A DNA stretch of 64,000 nt from Proteobacteria bacterium UBA4457 (lineage in GTDB: Bacteria > Pseudomonadota > Gammaproteobacteria > Ga0077536), in the NCBI GenBank assembly GCA_002390205.1, contig DGOV01000069.1, forward strand, positions 14,985 through 78,984, written 5' to 3'. Below the pieces are notes generated by a model. The model was given only the letters and a program-made list of their open reading frames with translations. It searched no databases and was not told the DNA's origin. Below are positions 1 to 9,800 of this stretch, in pieces. A program made the translations under genes and the position numbers. How positions within the stretch are numbered: the first letter of the stretch is position 1; each line of letters opens with the position of its first letter.

Positions 1-528
1 GCGGTAGCAGCGGCAGTCGATGCTCTTGAACATGATCGAGTGCGTCGGATTTGTTTAGTCCGCCCTGCGGTAGAGGCGGGTGAACGTTTAGGTTTTCTAC
101 CTGGGGACATGGCTCAAAAGATTGACCCATACTTGCGCCCATTGTATGACGCGCTTTATGAAATGTTAGGGTTCGAGAAAGTAGCGATGCTTGTTGAGAG
201 AAATATTATTGAAATAGCGCCTCTTGCTTTCATGCGCGGCCGGACTCTAAACGAGTCTTTTGTTATTTTAGACGAAGCTCAGAATACTACTACGGAACAA
301 ATGAAAATGTTTTTAACTCGCCTTGGATTTGGGTCACAGGCTGTGGTGACTGGAGATGTTACACAGATCGACTTGCCTCGTGGTCGAGAGTCTGGGCTAA
401 AAGAGGCTCTTGCTGTGTTAAAAAATGTACCTGGGATGAGTTTTACTTTTTTTAAGTCTAAGGACGTTGTACGCCATTCACTAGTAGCTAAAATTCTGGA
501 TGCATATGCTACTCATGAGGAAAAATAA
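1..528 (+). CDS. ybeZ: PhoH-like ATPase YbeZ, C-terminal part (runs off left edge)
   Basis: P-loop ATPase of the PhoH family, which acts with YbeY in rRNA processing and ribosome quality control. The reading frame is open from base 1 ([10 protein letters not shown]...), so the gene begins outside the window; the GTG at 40 is internal. About 175 residues are visible against a family length near 340. They include the Walker B-type stretch VILDEAQNT and the conserved [16 protein letters not shown] block; the Walker A loop is in the missing part. ybeY follows after 30 bases and then ybeX and lnt, the standard gammaproteobacterial order, so one operon is likely. Identity is secure from both sequence and context. 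Confidence 0.95.
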   Translation, partial: AVAAAVDALEHDRVRRICLVRPAVEAGERLGFLPGDMAQKIDPYLRPLYDALYEMLGFEKVAMLVERNIIEIAPLAFMRGRTLNESFVILDEAQNTTTEQMKMFLTRLGFGSQAVVTGDVTQIDLPRGRESGLKEALAVLKNVPGMSFTFFKSKDVVRHSLVAKILDAYATHEEK

Positions 529-558
529 ACACCGTCTCATCAAAAAGCCATTCGTCCG

Positions 559-1011
559 ATGAAAAAGAACTCTTCTGTTGACCTTCAAATAGGTGTAAGG
601 TTGAAGAATACTCTTACGAAGGAGTTTTTTAGCTCTATCGTCGATGCAACCTTAGATGACAAGACAGACCGAACCGAACTGACTATTCGTATAGTTTCTC
701 TAGAAGAATCTGCATATCTAAACAAGAAGTACCGCAAAAAAGAAGGGCCTACTAATGTTTTATCGTTCGTCTCAGAAGGTGTCGAGAAGGTCGCACCAGA
801 CTTTCTGGGAGATTTAGTGATCTGTGCGCCGGTTGTAAACAAAGAGGCCTGCCAACAAGGGAAAAATATCGAAGCTCATTGGGCACATATGATAGTACAC
901 GGTGTCTTACACTTACTTGGCTTAGACCACCAAGATAGTTGCCAAGCAGAAGCTATGGAAAACCGTGAACGGAGTATATTATCCAATCTAGGGTATCCTG
1001 ATCCTTATTGA
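559..1011 (+). CDS. ybeY: Endoribonuclease YbeY, 16S rRNA maturation factor
   Basis: Single-strand-specific zinc metallo-endoribonuclease needed for 16S rRNA 3' end processing and 70S quality control. The family metal site is visible as HGVLHLLGLDH with H114, H118 and H124. The length of 150 residues is normal. It sits between ybeZ and ybeX, its usual partners, and is probably cotranscribed with them. Nothing in the sequence looks damaged. Confidence 0.96.
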   Translation: MKKNSSVDLQIGVRLKNTLTKEFFSSIVDATLDDKTDRTELTIRIVSLEESAYLNKKYRKKEGPTNVLSFVSEGVEKVAPDFLGDLVICAPVVNKEACQQGKNIEAHWAHMIVHGVLHLLGLDHQDSCQAEAMENRERSILSNLGYPDPY

Positions 1012-1035
1012 ACAACCTAGGAAAGTAGGATTTTA

Positions 1036-1959
1036 ATGAATTTAGTTTTTATGAGAACAATACGGTTTGTGAATAGATTACTTCGATTATTCTTTGTCGC
1101 TGGAAGCATAATGAGATTTTTACGGTCGTTCTCTATCCGTGCTGTGCAAACAACTGAAAATGCTAAACAAGTTCTAATCAATCAACTACACGAGGCCGAG
1201 AAGAATAATGTAATAGAGCCGGATACTTTCGCTATGATAGAGGGCGCGCTTGTCGTTTCGGATATGCAGGTGCGAGATATAATGATTCCTCGTTCTGATA
1301 TCGTTTTTATAAAGGAAGATGCCCAGCCGAAGGAGTTCCTGCCGAAAATAATTGAAAGCGGACATTCTAGATTCCCTGTTTTTGATGAGGAACATGAGAG
1401 TGTCTTAGGAATACTCCTTGCTAAGGATCTACTTTCATTAGCGCTAGATGGCTCTGAAGATTTTTTGATACGTGAAATTATTCGCCCTGTAGCCTTTATT
1501 CCTGAAAGTAAGCGCCTCAATATCCTATTGAGAGAGTTTCGGTCACGGCGAAATCATCTGGCTGTGGTGGTTGACGAATATAGTAATATTTCTGGGCTTG
1601 TGACAATTGAGGACGTGATTGAGCAGATAGTTGGCGAGATTGATGATGAACATGACTTCACCGATGAAGATAATATACGACGACACAGGAACAATCGTTT
1701 TACTGTCAAAGCTCGGACTGTTCTCGATGAATTTAATACATATTTTGAAACCGAGTGGGATTCTGATCGTTTCGAGACGATTGGCGGTTTGATTATTAGT
1801 CAGCTAGGTCGTTTACCTAGGCAGGGGGAAGAAATTGACTATCGAGGGTTTAATTTTAGGGTTCTAAGGGCAGATAGAAGACGAATCCGATTGCTTCGTG
1901 TAATGCCTGCATCGATGGATAAAGATGGTCTTTCTAAGTCAGAAGAATCGATTAGTTGA
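1036..1959 (+). CDS. ybeX: CorC/YbeX-type CBS-domain protein
   Basis: Cytoplasmic CBS-pair protein of the CorC/HlyC group, linked to magnesium/cobalt efflux and, in the ybeZYX-lnt context, to ribosome metabolism. Two CBS motifs lie at roughly residues 78-200 (VRDIMIPRSD, GHSRFPVF, LLAKDLL, VVVDEYSNISGLVTIEDV), followed by a CorC_HlyC domain in the last 90 residues (TIGGLIISQLGRLPRQGEEI). There are no convincing membrane helices; an N-terminal 35 residues rich in F, R and L is longer than in E. coli, and Met6 could be the start instead. An AGGA stretch lies just before the chosen ATG. The stop overlaps the lnt start by one base. Confidence 0.92.
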   Translation: MNLVFMRTIRFVNRLLRLFFVAGSIMRFLRSFSIRAVQTTENAKQVLINQLHEAEKNNVIEPDTFAMIEGALVVSDMQVRDIMIPRSDIVFIKEDAQPKEFLPKIIESGHSRFPVFDEEHESVLGILLAKDLLSLALDGSEDFLIREIIRPVAFIPESKRLNILLREFRSRRNHLAVVVDEYSNISGLVTIEDVIEQIVGEIDDEHDFTDEDNIRRHRNNRFTVKARTVLDEFNTYFETEWDSDRFETIGGLIISQLGRLPRQGEEIDYRGFNFRVLRADRRRIRLLRVMPASMDKDGLSKSEESIS

Positions 1960-3446
1960 TGAGTAAGTTTGTCGCTGCAGCCTTGTCTTTGGTTGCGGGC
2001 TTAATACTGCCTTTTTCTTTCGCCCCTTATAATATTTGGTATATAGCAATCATTTCACCTGCGGTTTTTGTTGCTATCGTTAAGCTTCAACCTCTAAAAG
2101 AAAGCTGTCTAATAGGATGGCTTTATGGGCTTGGGTTTTTTGGTTTTGGAGTGAGTTGGATACATATTAGCCTGTACCAATTTGGCGTTCCTAACTACTT
2201 TTTTTCAATTGGGCTGACTGGCATATTCGTAGCTTTGATGGCTATATACCTGATGTTCTACTCTTGGGTGTTAAAACTATTCTTGATTCGAGGTGTGCCT
2301 TTGGTCTTAATAGTTCCCGCACTTTGGCTTTTGATGGAGTATCTGCGGGGGTCCATGTTTACCGGCTTTCCATGGCTTATTCTGGGTTATAGTCAAATCG
2401 ACTCAATCCTTGGAGGCTACATTCCTTTAGTTGGTGCTTTGGGCTGCTCTTGGGTAGTACTAACTCTTTCGGCCCTGCTTGTGACGTATTTCTGTGCTGT
2501 AGAAAAGCCAATTTTTCGTACTACTATTTTTATCTCTATATTGCTCTCATCAGGATGGAGTCTATCTAAGTTTGAACAGACATATTCTGACGGAAAACTT
2601 CTAGAGGTAGCTTTGGTTCAAGGTGCAGTACCACAGAACATAAAATGGCATAAAAATGTTCGCGCGCCATCGATTTTACACTACAGGGAATTAACTGAGG
2701 ACTATTGGGATTCAGATTTAATTATCTGGCCTGAGACAGCAATTCCGGCGTTTAAGAATGAAGTAACGGACACTATCTCTCAGTTAACGAGTAAGGCTAT
2801 TGAAGAGGGCACTACTCTGATGTTTGGGCTTCCGACAGTTGGCGATGAGGGAATTCATTACAATAGTCTACTTGCCGTAGGCGTAAATCCGAGTGTATAC
2901 CATAAGAGACATCTAGTTCCTTTTGGTGAGTATTTTCCATTGGGGAATTATGTCCGCGGATTACTAAGTCGACTCAGCATTCCAATGTCTGATTTTACTC
3001 CTGGGAGTCTTAAACAACCTGGTTTTTATCTTGGAGATAAGCTCGTTGGGCTATCTATTTGTTATGAAGCGGCTTTTAGCGCTTTGATTCTAGAGCCAAC
3101 TCCAGCTGCAAGGCTGCTGATTAATGTAAGTAATGATGCTTGGTTCGGACGGAGTATCGCTCAAGATCAGCACCTACAGGTTGCCCAAGCACGAGCTATA
3201 GAGTCTGGTCGTTATCTATTACGAGCTACGAATGATGGCATTACAGCGGTCATAGATTATAGGGGTAAAATCGTTGATCGCCTGCCTCAATATGTACCCG
3301 GGACGCTAAGATCAACGGTCGAACTTAGGCAGGGTAGTACTGTTTTCGTGAAATTTGGCATTTTCCCATTACTACTAGTTATATTTACGATGTTTTTTCT
3401 TACTGGCTGTATACGGATTTTTTCTGAGAGAAATACTGGATTATGA
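1959..3446 (+). CDS. lnt: Apolipoprotein N-acyltransferase Lnt
   Basis: Inner-membrane enzyme that adds the third acyl chain to lipoproteins. An N-terminal block of membrane helices (about residues 1-195) is followed by a nitrilase-fold domain and a final C-terminal helix. The catalytic triad is visible: E259 in IIWPETAIPAF, K316 in YHKRHLVPFGEYFP, and C368 in LSICYEAAF. I take the ATG at 1959, which overlaps the ybeX stop (TGATG), rather than the upstream TTG at 1956; this indicates translational coupling. Length 495 is normal. Its 3' end overlaps the convergent DUF368 gene by 47 bases. Confidence 0.95.
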   Translation: MSKFVAAALSLVAGLILPFSFAPYNIWYIAIISPAVFVAIVKLQPLKESCLIGWLYGLGFFGFGVSWIHISLYQFGVPNYFFSIGLTGIFVALMAIYLMFYSWVLKLFLIRGVPLVLIVPALWLLMEYLRGSMFTGFPWLILGYSQIDSILGGYIPLVGALGCSWVVLTLSALLVTYFCAVEKPIFRTTIFISILLSSGWSLSKFEQTYSDGKLLEVALVQGAVPQNIKWHKNVRAPSILHYRELTEDYWDSDLIIWPETAIPAFKNEVTDTISQLTSKAIEEGTTLMFGLPTVGDEGIHYNSLLAVGVNPSVYHKRHLVPFGEYFPLGNYVRGLLSRLSIPMSDFTPGSLKQPGFYLGDKLVGLSICYEAAFSALILEPTPAARLLINVSNDAWFGRSIAQDQHLQVAQARAIESGRYLLRATNDGITAVIDYRGKIVDRLPQYVPGTLRSTVELRQGSTVFVKFGIFPLLLVIFTMFFLTGCIRIFSERNTGL

Positions 3447-4323
3447 GAATTATAGATAGGCCCATTAGGACTAATACTAGACTATAGAGGGTTGTTGAGG
3501 ATAAGGCTGGTAGTTCTGGGGAGGAAGAAACGAGTCTTAATTTTCCATGAACAATAGTATAAATTCTATCCTGAAAAGGCCATATTCGGTAGAGAGACGC
3601 CGTTAAAAAACCTGCTATGCCTAGCGTGAATGCGGTGGGAAATTTCTTAATTATGGAAGACAACAAGCGGGCAAATAAACATATGCCAACACCGAATCCC
3701 AAGATAAAAGGGACTAAGATTGCGGGTTCAACGTTGCCTATTGCATTCAGCACTACGCTATATTTTCCTAGCAATAATAGAACAAAAGATCCGGATATTC
3801 CTGGGGAGATCATTGCGCACGCACCTAGTATTCCAGTTACAAAGATAAATAATGGTGTATCTGGATAATTACTTGGGACGATGCTGAGGACTGTAAATCC
3901 CAATGCCAACCCCATAGCAAAGAAAAAGAATTTCTTCCAGGTAATAGGTCTGAAAGATCGTAGTAGAAAAATTATTGAGCCTATAATCAGCCCAAAAAAC
4001 ACGCTATATATTTTTTCTGGGTGGGAAATAAGTAGCTGTGGTAGAGGCACTACCTGAGTGAAAAATATTATGGCCATTACTATTCCAGAGAACAAAGGAA
4101 TTACAAACATAAAATGAGGACGCCCTATAGCGACATCCCACTGCAGTATGAAGATTGCCCGTAGCCATTTCGTATCGAAGGATTTTATTGCGTTTACGAG
4201 TTCGAGGTAGATTCCCAGGATAAGCGCCATAGTTGCGCCGGATACTCCTGGAACTACATCAGCAGTGCCCATGACTGCGCCTTGGTAGACCCGAGTGAGG
4301 AATGTCTTAGCTTTCTTGCCCAT
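3400..4323 (-). CDS. DUF368 membrane protein, PopT-like polyprenyl-phosphate carrier
   Basis: Polytopic inner-membrane protein of the DUF368 family. Members of this family (PopT) were recently linked to recycling of undecaprenyl phosphate across the membrane. The hallmark N-terminal motif is clear: [21 protein letters not shown], and its inverted counterpart [20 protein letters not shown] appears in the second half, with about eight hydrophobic segments. I chose the ATG at 4323; an upstream TTG at 4359 preceded by GAGG is an alternative but lies deeper inside hemE. The gene overlaps hemE by 17 bases and the convergent lnt by 47 bases. It is last in the gltB-gltD-hemE group. The transport role is inferred from the family. 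Confidence 0.85.
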   Translation of the reverse strand: MGKKAKTFLTRVYQGAVMGTADVVPGVSGATMALILGIYLELVNAIKSFDTKWLRAIFILQWDVAIGRPHFMFVIPLFSGIVMAIIFFTQVVPLPQLLISHPEKIYSVFFGLIIGSIIFLLRSFRPITWKKFFFFAMGLALGFTVLSIVPSNYPDTPLFIFVTGILGACAMISPGISGSFVLLLLGKYSVVLNAIGNVEPAILVPFILGFGVGICLFARLLSSIIKKFPTAFTLGIAGFLTASLYRIWPFQDRIYTIVHGKLRLVSSSPELPALSSTTLYSLVLVLMGLSIILIIQYFSQKKSVYSQ

Positions 4324-5356
4324 GAAATTTCTGGCTATATGTATGGACTGTTGAGACAAGCGCCTCTACGTTTTCAGGAGGAACTTCTGGAGTAATCCCA
4401 TGCCCTAGGTTGAAAATATGCCCCGGACCAAAGCCAAACTTGTCAAGTATCTTCTTGGCCTCTTCAGCGACTATTTCTGGAGTAGTGAGCATAATTGCTG
4501 GATCAAGGTTTCCTTGTAATGCTACTTTGCTCCCAATACGCCTTTTAGCAATAGAGATATCCGTTGTCCAGTCGAGTCCTACCGCCGTGCATTGAGTTTC
4601 TCCTATGGACTCTAGCCATAGGCCCCCTCCTTTTGTAAAGAGGATTGTAGGGATTTTATATTTAGTGAGTTTTTGAACAATAGTCCGCATATAGTGCAGA
4701 GAGAATATTTCATAAGCATCAGTCGATAGTATCCCTCCCCAGCTATCAAATATCATGATCGCATCAGCGCCAGCTGAAATTTGCGCTTCTAAATAAAGCG
4801 TCACTGATTCAGTGAGTTTGCTAAGAAGCAGGTGCATAGCTTGTTGGTTACCGTATGCAAGTTTTTTTATTTTTGCGAAGTCCCGACTTCCCGCACCTTC
4901 CACCATATAAGCTGCGAGGGTCCAGGGGCTTCCCGCAAAGCCAATCAGTGGTATCTTGTCGTTTAGAGCTTTCTTAGAAAGCCTGATGGCCTCGATTACG
5001 TAGCCAAGATCTTTTTCGGGGTCTGGGATAGCTAAAGCTTTTATTTCGTTAAAGCTTTTTAGCGGCCGTGAAAAAACAGGGCCAATTTTTTCTTGGAGAC
5101 TAAGGCCTAGCCCCATTGCGTCTGGGATGGTGAGAATGTCGGAAAAAATTATTGCTGCATCAAGGTCGAATCTTTGCAACGGTTGCATCGTCACTTCACA
5201 GCAAAGCTCGGGATTCTTACACAAGGCAAGAAAGTCTCCTGCTTTTTTTCGGGTGGCTCTATATTCTGGAAGATAGCGGCCGGCTTGCCGCATGATCCAT
5301 ATAGGCGTCTTATCGACAGGTTGTCGATTTAAGGCACGTAGAAATCTATCTTTCAT
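4307..5356 (-). CDS. hemE: Uroporphyrinogen decarboxylase
   Basis: Converts uroporphyrinogen III to coproporphyrinogen III in haem synthesis, in the cytosol. The family signature [16 protein letters not shown] is at residues 18-33, followed by the active-site segment [15 protein letters not shown] and the C-terminal NLGHGI motif. Length 349 matches the family. It follows gltD by 33 bases and overlaps the next gene, so it is likely part of a gltB-gltD-hemE transcript, an order also seen in Pseudomonas-type genomes. Confidence 0.97.
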   Translation of the reverse strand: MKDRFLRALNRQPVDKTPIWIMRQAGRYLPEYRATRKKAGDFLALCKNPELCCEVTMQPLQRFDLDAAIIFSDILTIPDAMGLGLSLQEKIGPVFSRPLKSFNEIKALAIPDPEKDLGYVIEAIRLSKKALNDKIPLIGFAGSPWTLAAYMVEGAGSRDFAKIKKLAYGNQQAMHLLLSKLTESVTLYLEAQISAGADAIMIFDSWGGILSTDAYEIFSLHYMRTIVQKLTKYKIPTILFTKGGGLWLESIGETQCTAVGLDWTTDISIAKRRIGSKVALQGNLDPAIMLTTPEIVAEEAKKILDKFGFGPGHIFNLGHGITPEVPPENVEALVSTVHTYSQKFHGQES

Positions 5357-5389
5357 AGCGACTGAGGTCTTGAGTTCATAATCGCACTT

Positions 5390-6829
5390 TTAAACAGGAG
5401 CAGGAAGGGTTGAGGACCCCATGAGAAACTCATCTATAGATTTGGCCGCTGAGCGGCCTTCAGCAATAGCCCAAACGATTAGAGATTGCCCATGTTGCAT
5501 ATCACCGGCGACGAACACGTTATCTAGATTAGTTTTCCAGTTATTATCGCGCTCTACATTCCCTTGCGTGTTCAGCTGGATACCCAATGCCTCTACGACT
5601 CCATCTTTTTCGGGCCCGGTGAAACCCATTGCGAGTAATGCAAGATCGCAAGGTATTGTTGTGGCAGTTCCATCTACTTCTTCAAAACCGCCACCATCGT
5701 ACTGTTTTTGACGCATCTCTATAAGTTCAATTTCACAGACTCTTCCCTGTTCATTCCCGATGAAGCGCTTGGTAGAAATCGCGTAAAGCCTTTCCCCACC
5801 TTCTTCATGTGCAGATGCTATACGATAGATCCTCGGCCATTCGGGCCAAGGGTTTTCGACCGCGCGCTCGTTTGGAGGCTGTGGCATGATTTCTAAACTC
5901 GTTACTGAGGCGGCTCCTTGTCTGTGGGCCGTCCCAATACAATCTGCCCCAGTATCACCACCACCAATAATGACTACGTGTTTACCCGCAGCACTTATAG
6001 AAGGCTCTTGAACACTTTTATCTTCACAGATTCTGTTTTGTAGTGGTAAGTATTCCATCGCAAAATGTATTCCGGAAAGACTTCGGCCAACAACTGATAA
6101 GTCACGCGAAGTGGTAGAACCTCCCGCGAGCAAGACGACATCAAAATTTTCTTTCAACTCCTTGGCATCTATATTCGCTCCTACGTCAGCATTGGTGCGG
6201 AAGGTGACGCCTTCTGCTGTCATCTGCTCAAGTCGTCTATCGATGACAGCTTTTTCCATTTTGAATTCTGGGATGCCATATCTAAGCAATCCCCCAATCC
6301 TGTCATCTCGTTCAAAGACAGTCACGTCATGACCTACCCTACAAAGCTGCTGTGCTGCCGCAAGCCCCGAGGGACCAGATCCGATGACTGCAACACTTTT
6401 ACCAGTTTTAATAGCTGAAGGTTCCGGCATGATCCAGTTTTCACTAAAAGCTCGGTCGATAATGCTGAGTTCTATTCCTTTTATCGTTACTGCATCATCA
6501 TTGATTCCCAGAACACACGCGCCCTCGCACGGCGCTGGACACAAGGTGCCTGTAAATTCTGGGAAGTTATTAGTTTTGTGAAGCCTTCGGATAGCATCTT
6601 TCCATCTATTTTGGTACACAAGATCGTTCCATTCTGGAATCAAATTACCCAGTGGACATCCTTGATGACAAAAAGGGATCCCACAGTCCATGCATCGGCT
6701 CGCTTGCTTCGTGAGTGTTTTGGGGTCATAAGGCGTGATGACTTGCTTGTAATCGCGCAAGCGTTCGTCTACCGGACGGTATTTTATAGTTTGTCGGTCA
6801 TGTTCTAGAAAACCCGTCGCCTTAGCCAT
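5390..6829 (-). CDS. gltD: Glutamate synthase small subunit
   Basis: FAD and Fe-S flavoprotein subunit that passes electrons from NADPH to GltB for glutamate formation from glutamine and 2-oxoglutarate. The N-terminal cluster cysteines are C46, C49, C54 and C58 (CMDCGIPFCHQGCP). An FAD-binding GSGPSGLAAAQQL motif starts near residue 150 and an NADPH-binding IIGGGDTGADC motif follows in the middle. Length 479 is typical. The start overlaps the gltB stop by 8 bases, so the two subunits are translationally coupled. Confidence 0.97.
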   Translation of the reverse strand: MAKATGFLEHDRQTIKYRPVDERLRDYKQVITPYDPKTLTKQASRCMDCGIPFCHQGCPLGNLIPEWNDLVYQNRWKDAIRRLHKTNNFPEFTGTLCPAPCEGACVLGINDDAVTIKGIELSIIDRAFSENWIMPEPSAIKTGKSVAVIGSGPSGLAAAQQLCRVGHDVTVFERDDRIGGLLRYGIPEFKMEKAVIDRRLEQMTAEGVTFRTNADVGANIDAKELKENFDVVLLAGGSTTSRDLSVVGRSLSGIHFAMEYLPLQNRICEDKSVQEPSISAAGKHVVIIGGGDTGADCIGTAHRQGAASVTSLEIMPQPPNERAVENPWPEWPRIYRIASAHEEGGERLYAISTKRFIGNEQGRVCEIELIEMRQKQYDGGGFEEVDGTATTIPCDLALLAMGFTGPEKDGVVEALGIQLNTQGNVERDNNWKTNLDNVFVAGDMQHGQSLIVWAIAEGRSAAKSIDEFLMGSSTLPAPV

Positions 6830-9800
6830 TCATAGCCTCCATCATAGCGTCCTCTTCTGTCATACCTTTACTTTGAGCTGTCTTGATGACAGCAAGGACT
6901 TTTTTGTAGTCTTTAGGCATTACTTTTACAAATTTATTTTTGTTTTCCACCCAGCTCGAGAGGATTTCCTCAGCTAAAGTGCTTGCAGTCATTTGGTGAT
7001 GGTTAGAAATTAGTGCTTCTAAGACTGGCTCGTCATTCCTGCTTACCTTTTCTAGAAACACCATCTCCTGATTACACTGCGAGGGGAATATACCTCGCGG
7101 GTCAAAAATATATGCAGTTCCACCTGACATTCCAGCTGCAAAATTTCGCCCTGTGGGACCAAGAATAACGACCGTTCCTCCAGTCATATATTCACAGCCA
7201 TGGTCGCCTATTCCTTCAATTACTGCTTTGGCGCCACTATTCCGGACAGCAAAGCGTTCGCCTCCAATACCACTAAAATATGCTTCCCCTTCAGTTGCCC
7301 CGTATAAGGCGACGTTGCCAATAAGGATATTTTCTTCTGCGGCAAAGGATCTAACACGAGGAGGGTATACGACTATTTTTCCTCCAGATAAGCCTTTGCC
7401 TATATAGTCGTTACTGTCGCCCTCTAAGGTCATCGAAATACCTGCAGGGAGGAATGCTCCAAAGCTTTGTCCTGCAGACCCATTGAAATGTAGTCTGATC
7501 GTGTCATTCGGTAACCCTGCACTGCCGTATTTTTTTGTTATTTCGTACCCTAGGAGGGTTCCGACTGTTCGATTGATATTTCTTATTGCAAACGCTGCAT
7601 TCACCAACTTCCCAGACTCAATGGCATCGGTGCAAGCAGGAATTATTTGAGTTCGGTCTAATGATTGGTCGAGCTTATGGTCTTGCGTGCTTGTTTGCCT
7701 TAAAGCGCCTTTATATTCTTCAGGTCTATATAGGATAGCTGACAGATCTAGATCTTTCGCTTTCCAGTGGTCAGATGCTTCTATAGTATCGAGAAGATCT
7801 GACCTTCCGATTAGATCATCTAACTGAGAAATCCCTACGCTTGCCATATATTCTCGCATTTCATTCGCGATATAGCGGAAAAAATTCTCCACAAACTCTG
7901 GTTTTCCATTGAACTTCTTTCGGAGTTCGGGATTTTGGGTAGCGATTCCTACCGGGCAAGTGTTTAAGTGGCATACCCGCATCATTATACACCCCATGAC
8001 AACAAGAGGAGCCGTTGCGAACCCGAATTCTTCGGCTCCAAGCATAGCGGCTACGATACAATCCCATCCTGTCTTGAGTTGACCATCTACCTGCACGACT
8101 ATTCTATCTCTTAAGCCATTATTCAGGAGTGTTTGCTGGGTTTCTGCCAGTCCAAGCTCCCAAGGCACGCCTGTATGTTTTAACGAAGTGACTGGTGAGG
8201 CACCAGTTCCTCCGTCATAGCCTGAAATGAGAACTACATCTGCGAATGCCTTAGCTACACCTGCTGCTACAGTGCCGACTCCTGCTTCTGCTACGAGTTT
8301 CACATGCACGCGGGCTCTAGGATTGGCATTTTTGAGATCGTGAATTAGCTGTGCTAGATCTTCAATAGAATAGATGTCATGGTGAGGTGGTGGCGATATC
8401 AGTCCAACTCCCGGAGTCGAACGGCGAACTTTGGCGATCCACGGATATACTTTATGTCCAGGAAGTTGCCCTCCTTCACCAGGTTTTGCACCCTGCGCCA
8501 TTTTGATTTGCAGGTCATCAGCATTTACTAGATAGTCGCTAGTAACGCCGAATCGACCAGATGCGATTTGTTTAATAGCACTTCTTTTTGAATCTTTGCC
8601 TTTTTCAACAACAAATCTTTCAGGGTCTTCGCCACCTTCCCCAGTGTTAGAGCGTCCGCCGATTCTGTTGAGTCCGATGGCTAAGGTTTCATGCGATTCT
8701 TGGCTAATAGAGCCAAGGGACATCGCTCCAGAATTGAAGCGTTTCATTATCTTTTCTACTGATTCCACGGTTTCGATTGGAATAGGTGTGCAATGTTTTA
8801 GCTTGAGTAAACCTCTTATCGTTGCGCGTGACCTGCTTTGATTATCAATCGCGGCGGTATACTCTTTGAAGATAGAATATTGTCCAGACTGAGTAGCATG
8901 CTGAAGCTTGAATACTGTTTCTGGGTTAAAGAGATGGTGTTCTCCGTCACGACGCCATTGGTATTCGCCTCCGGACTCTAAGGCAAGGTCTCCAGATTGT
9001 CTCTGTGGCCAAGCCTTTCCATGACGGATATTTACTTCTTTGGCAATTACTTCAAGTCCTACCCCACTAATTTTGCTAGATGTTCCTTTAAAATATTTAT
9101 TTACAAAGTTGCAGCCTAACCCCACAGCTTCAAATATCTGAGCGCCTCGATAGGATTGCACAGTAGAAATTCCCATTTTGGACATGATCTTGGTCATTCC
9201 GGTATCAATTGCACGGATATAATTCTTAATTAATAGAGTTTGATTTGAGCGGTTACCTTGATCGCTCAAAACCGAGCGGTCGAGTAGGCTAGCGATTGTA
9301 TCGATTGCCATATACGGATTAACTGCATCAGCGCCATACCCAATTAGAGTTGCAAAGTGATGGACTTCGCGAGCGTCTCCCGATTCAACGATCAGACCTA
9401 TCCGTGATCGCTTCCCATTTTTGACTAGGTGGTGGTGTAACGACGATATTGCCAACAGACACGGGATCCCAGATCTTTTACGATTTGTTCCTCTGTCCGA
9501 AAGGATAATAAAGTCAAATCCGTTATCTATAGCTTGGTCCGCTTCTAGGAAAATTTCTGTCAGTACAGCTTCAATCGCGCTCTCGTCCGAGTTCGATGAG
9601 TAGGTTATATTTAAAGTTTTTGAGGAGAAGCCGTGAGAGTTTATTTTTTGTATTTGAGAAAACTCGTTATTGTTAAGGACAATCGAGTCTAAAAAGAGAC
9701 GTCGACAGTTCACATCTTTGGTCTCCAGCATATTCTTTTCTGGTCCTATCACTGTAGAAACCTGAGTAACTAATTTTTCCCTCATCCCGTCTAATGGGGG

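Noticed and set aside
40..528. PhoH ORF starting at GTG 40
   Set aside because: The frame is open and PhoH-like from base 1, so the gene is cut by the window edge and the GTG is internal.
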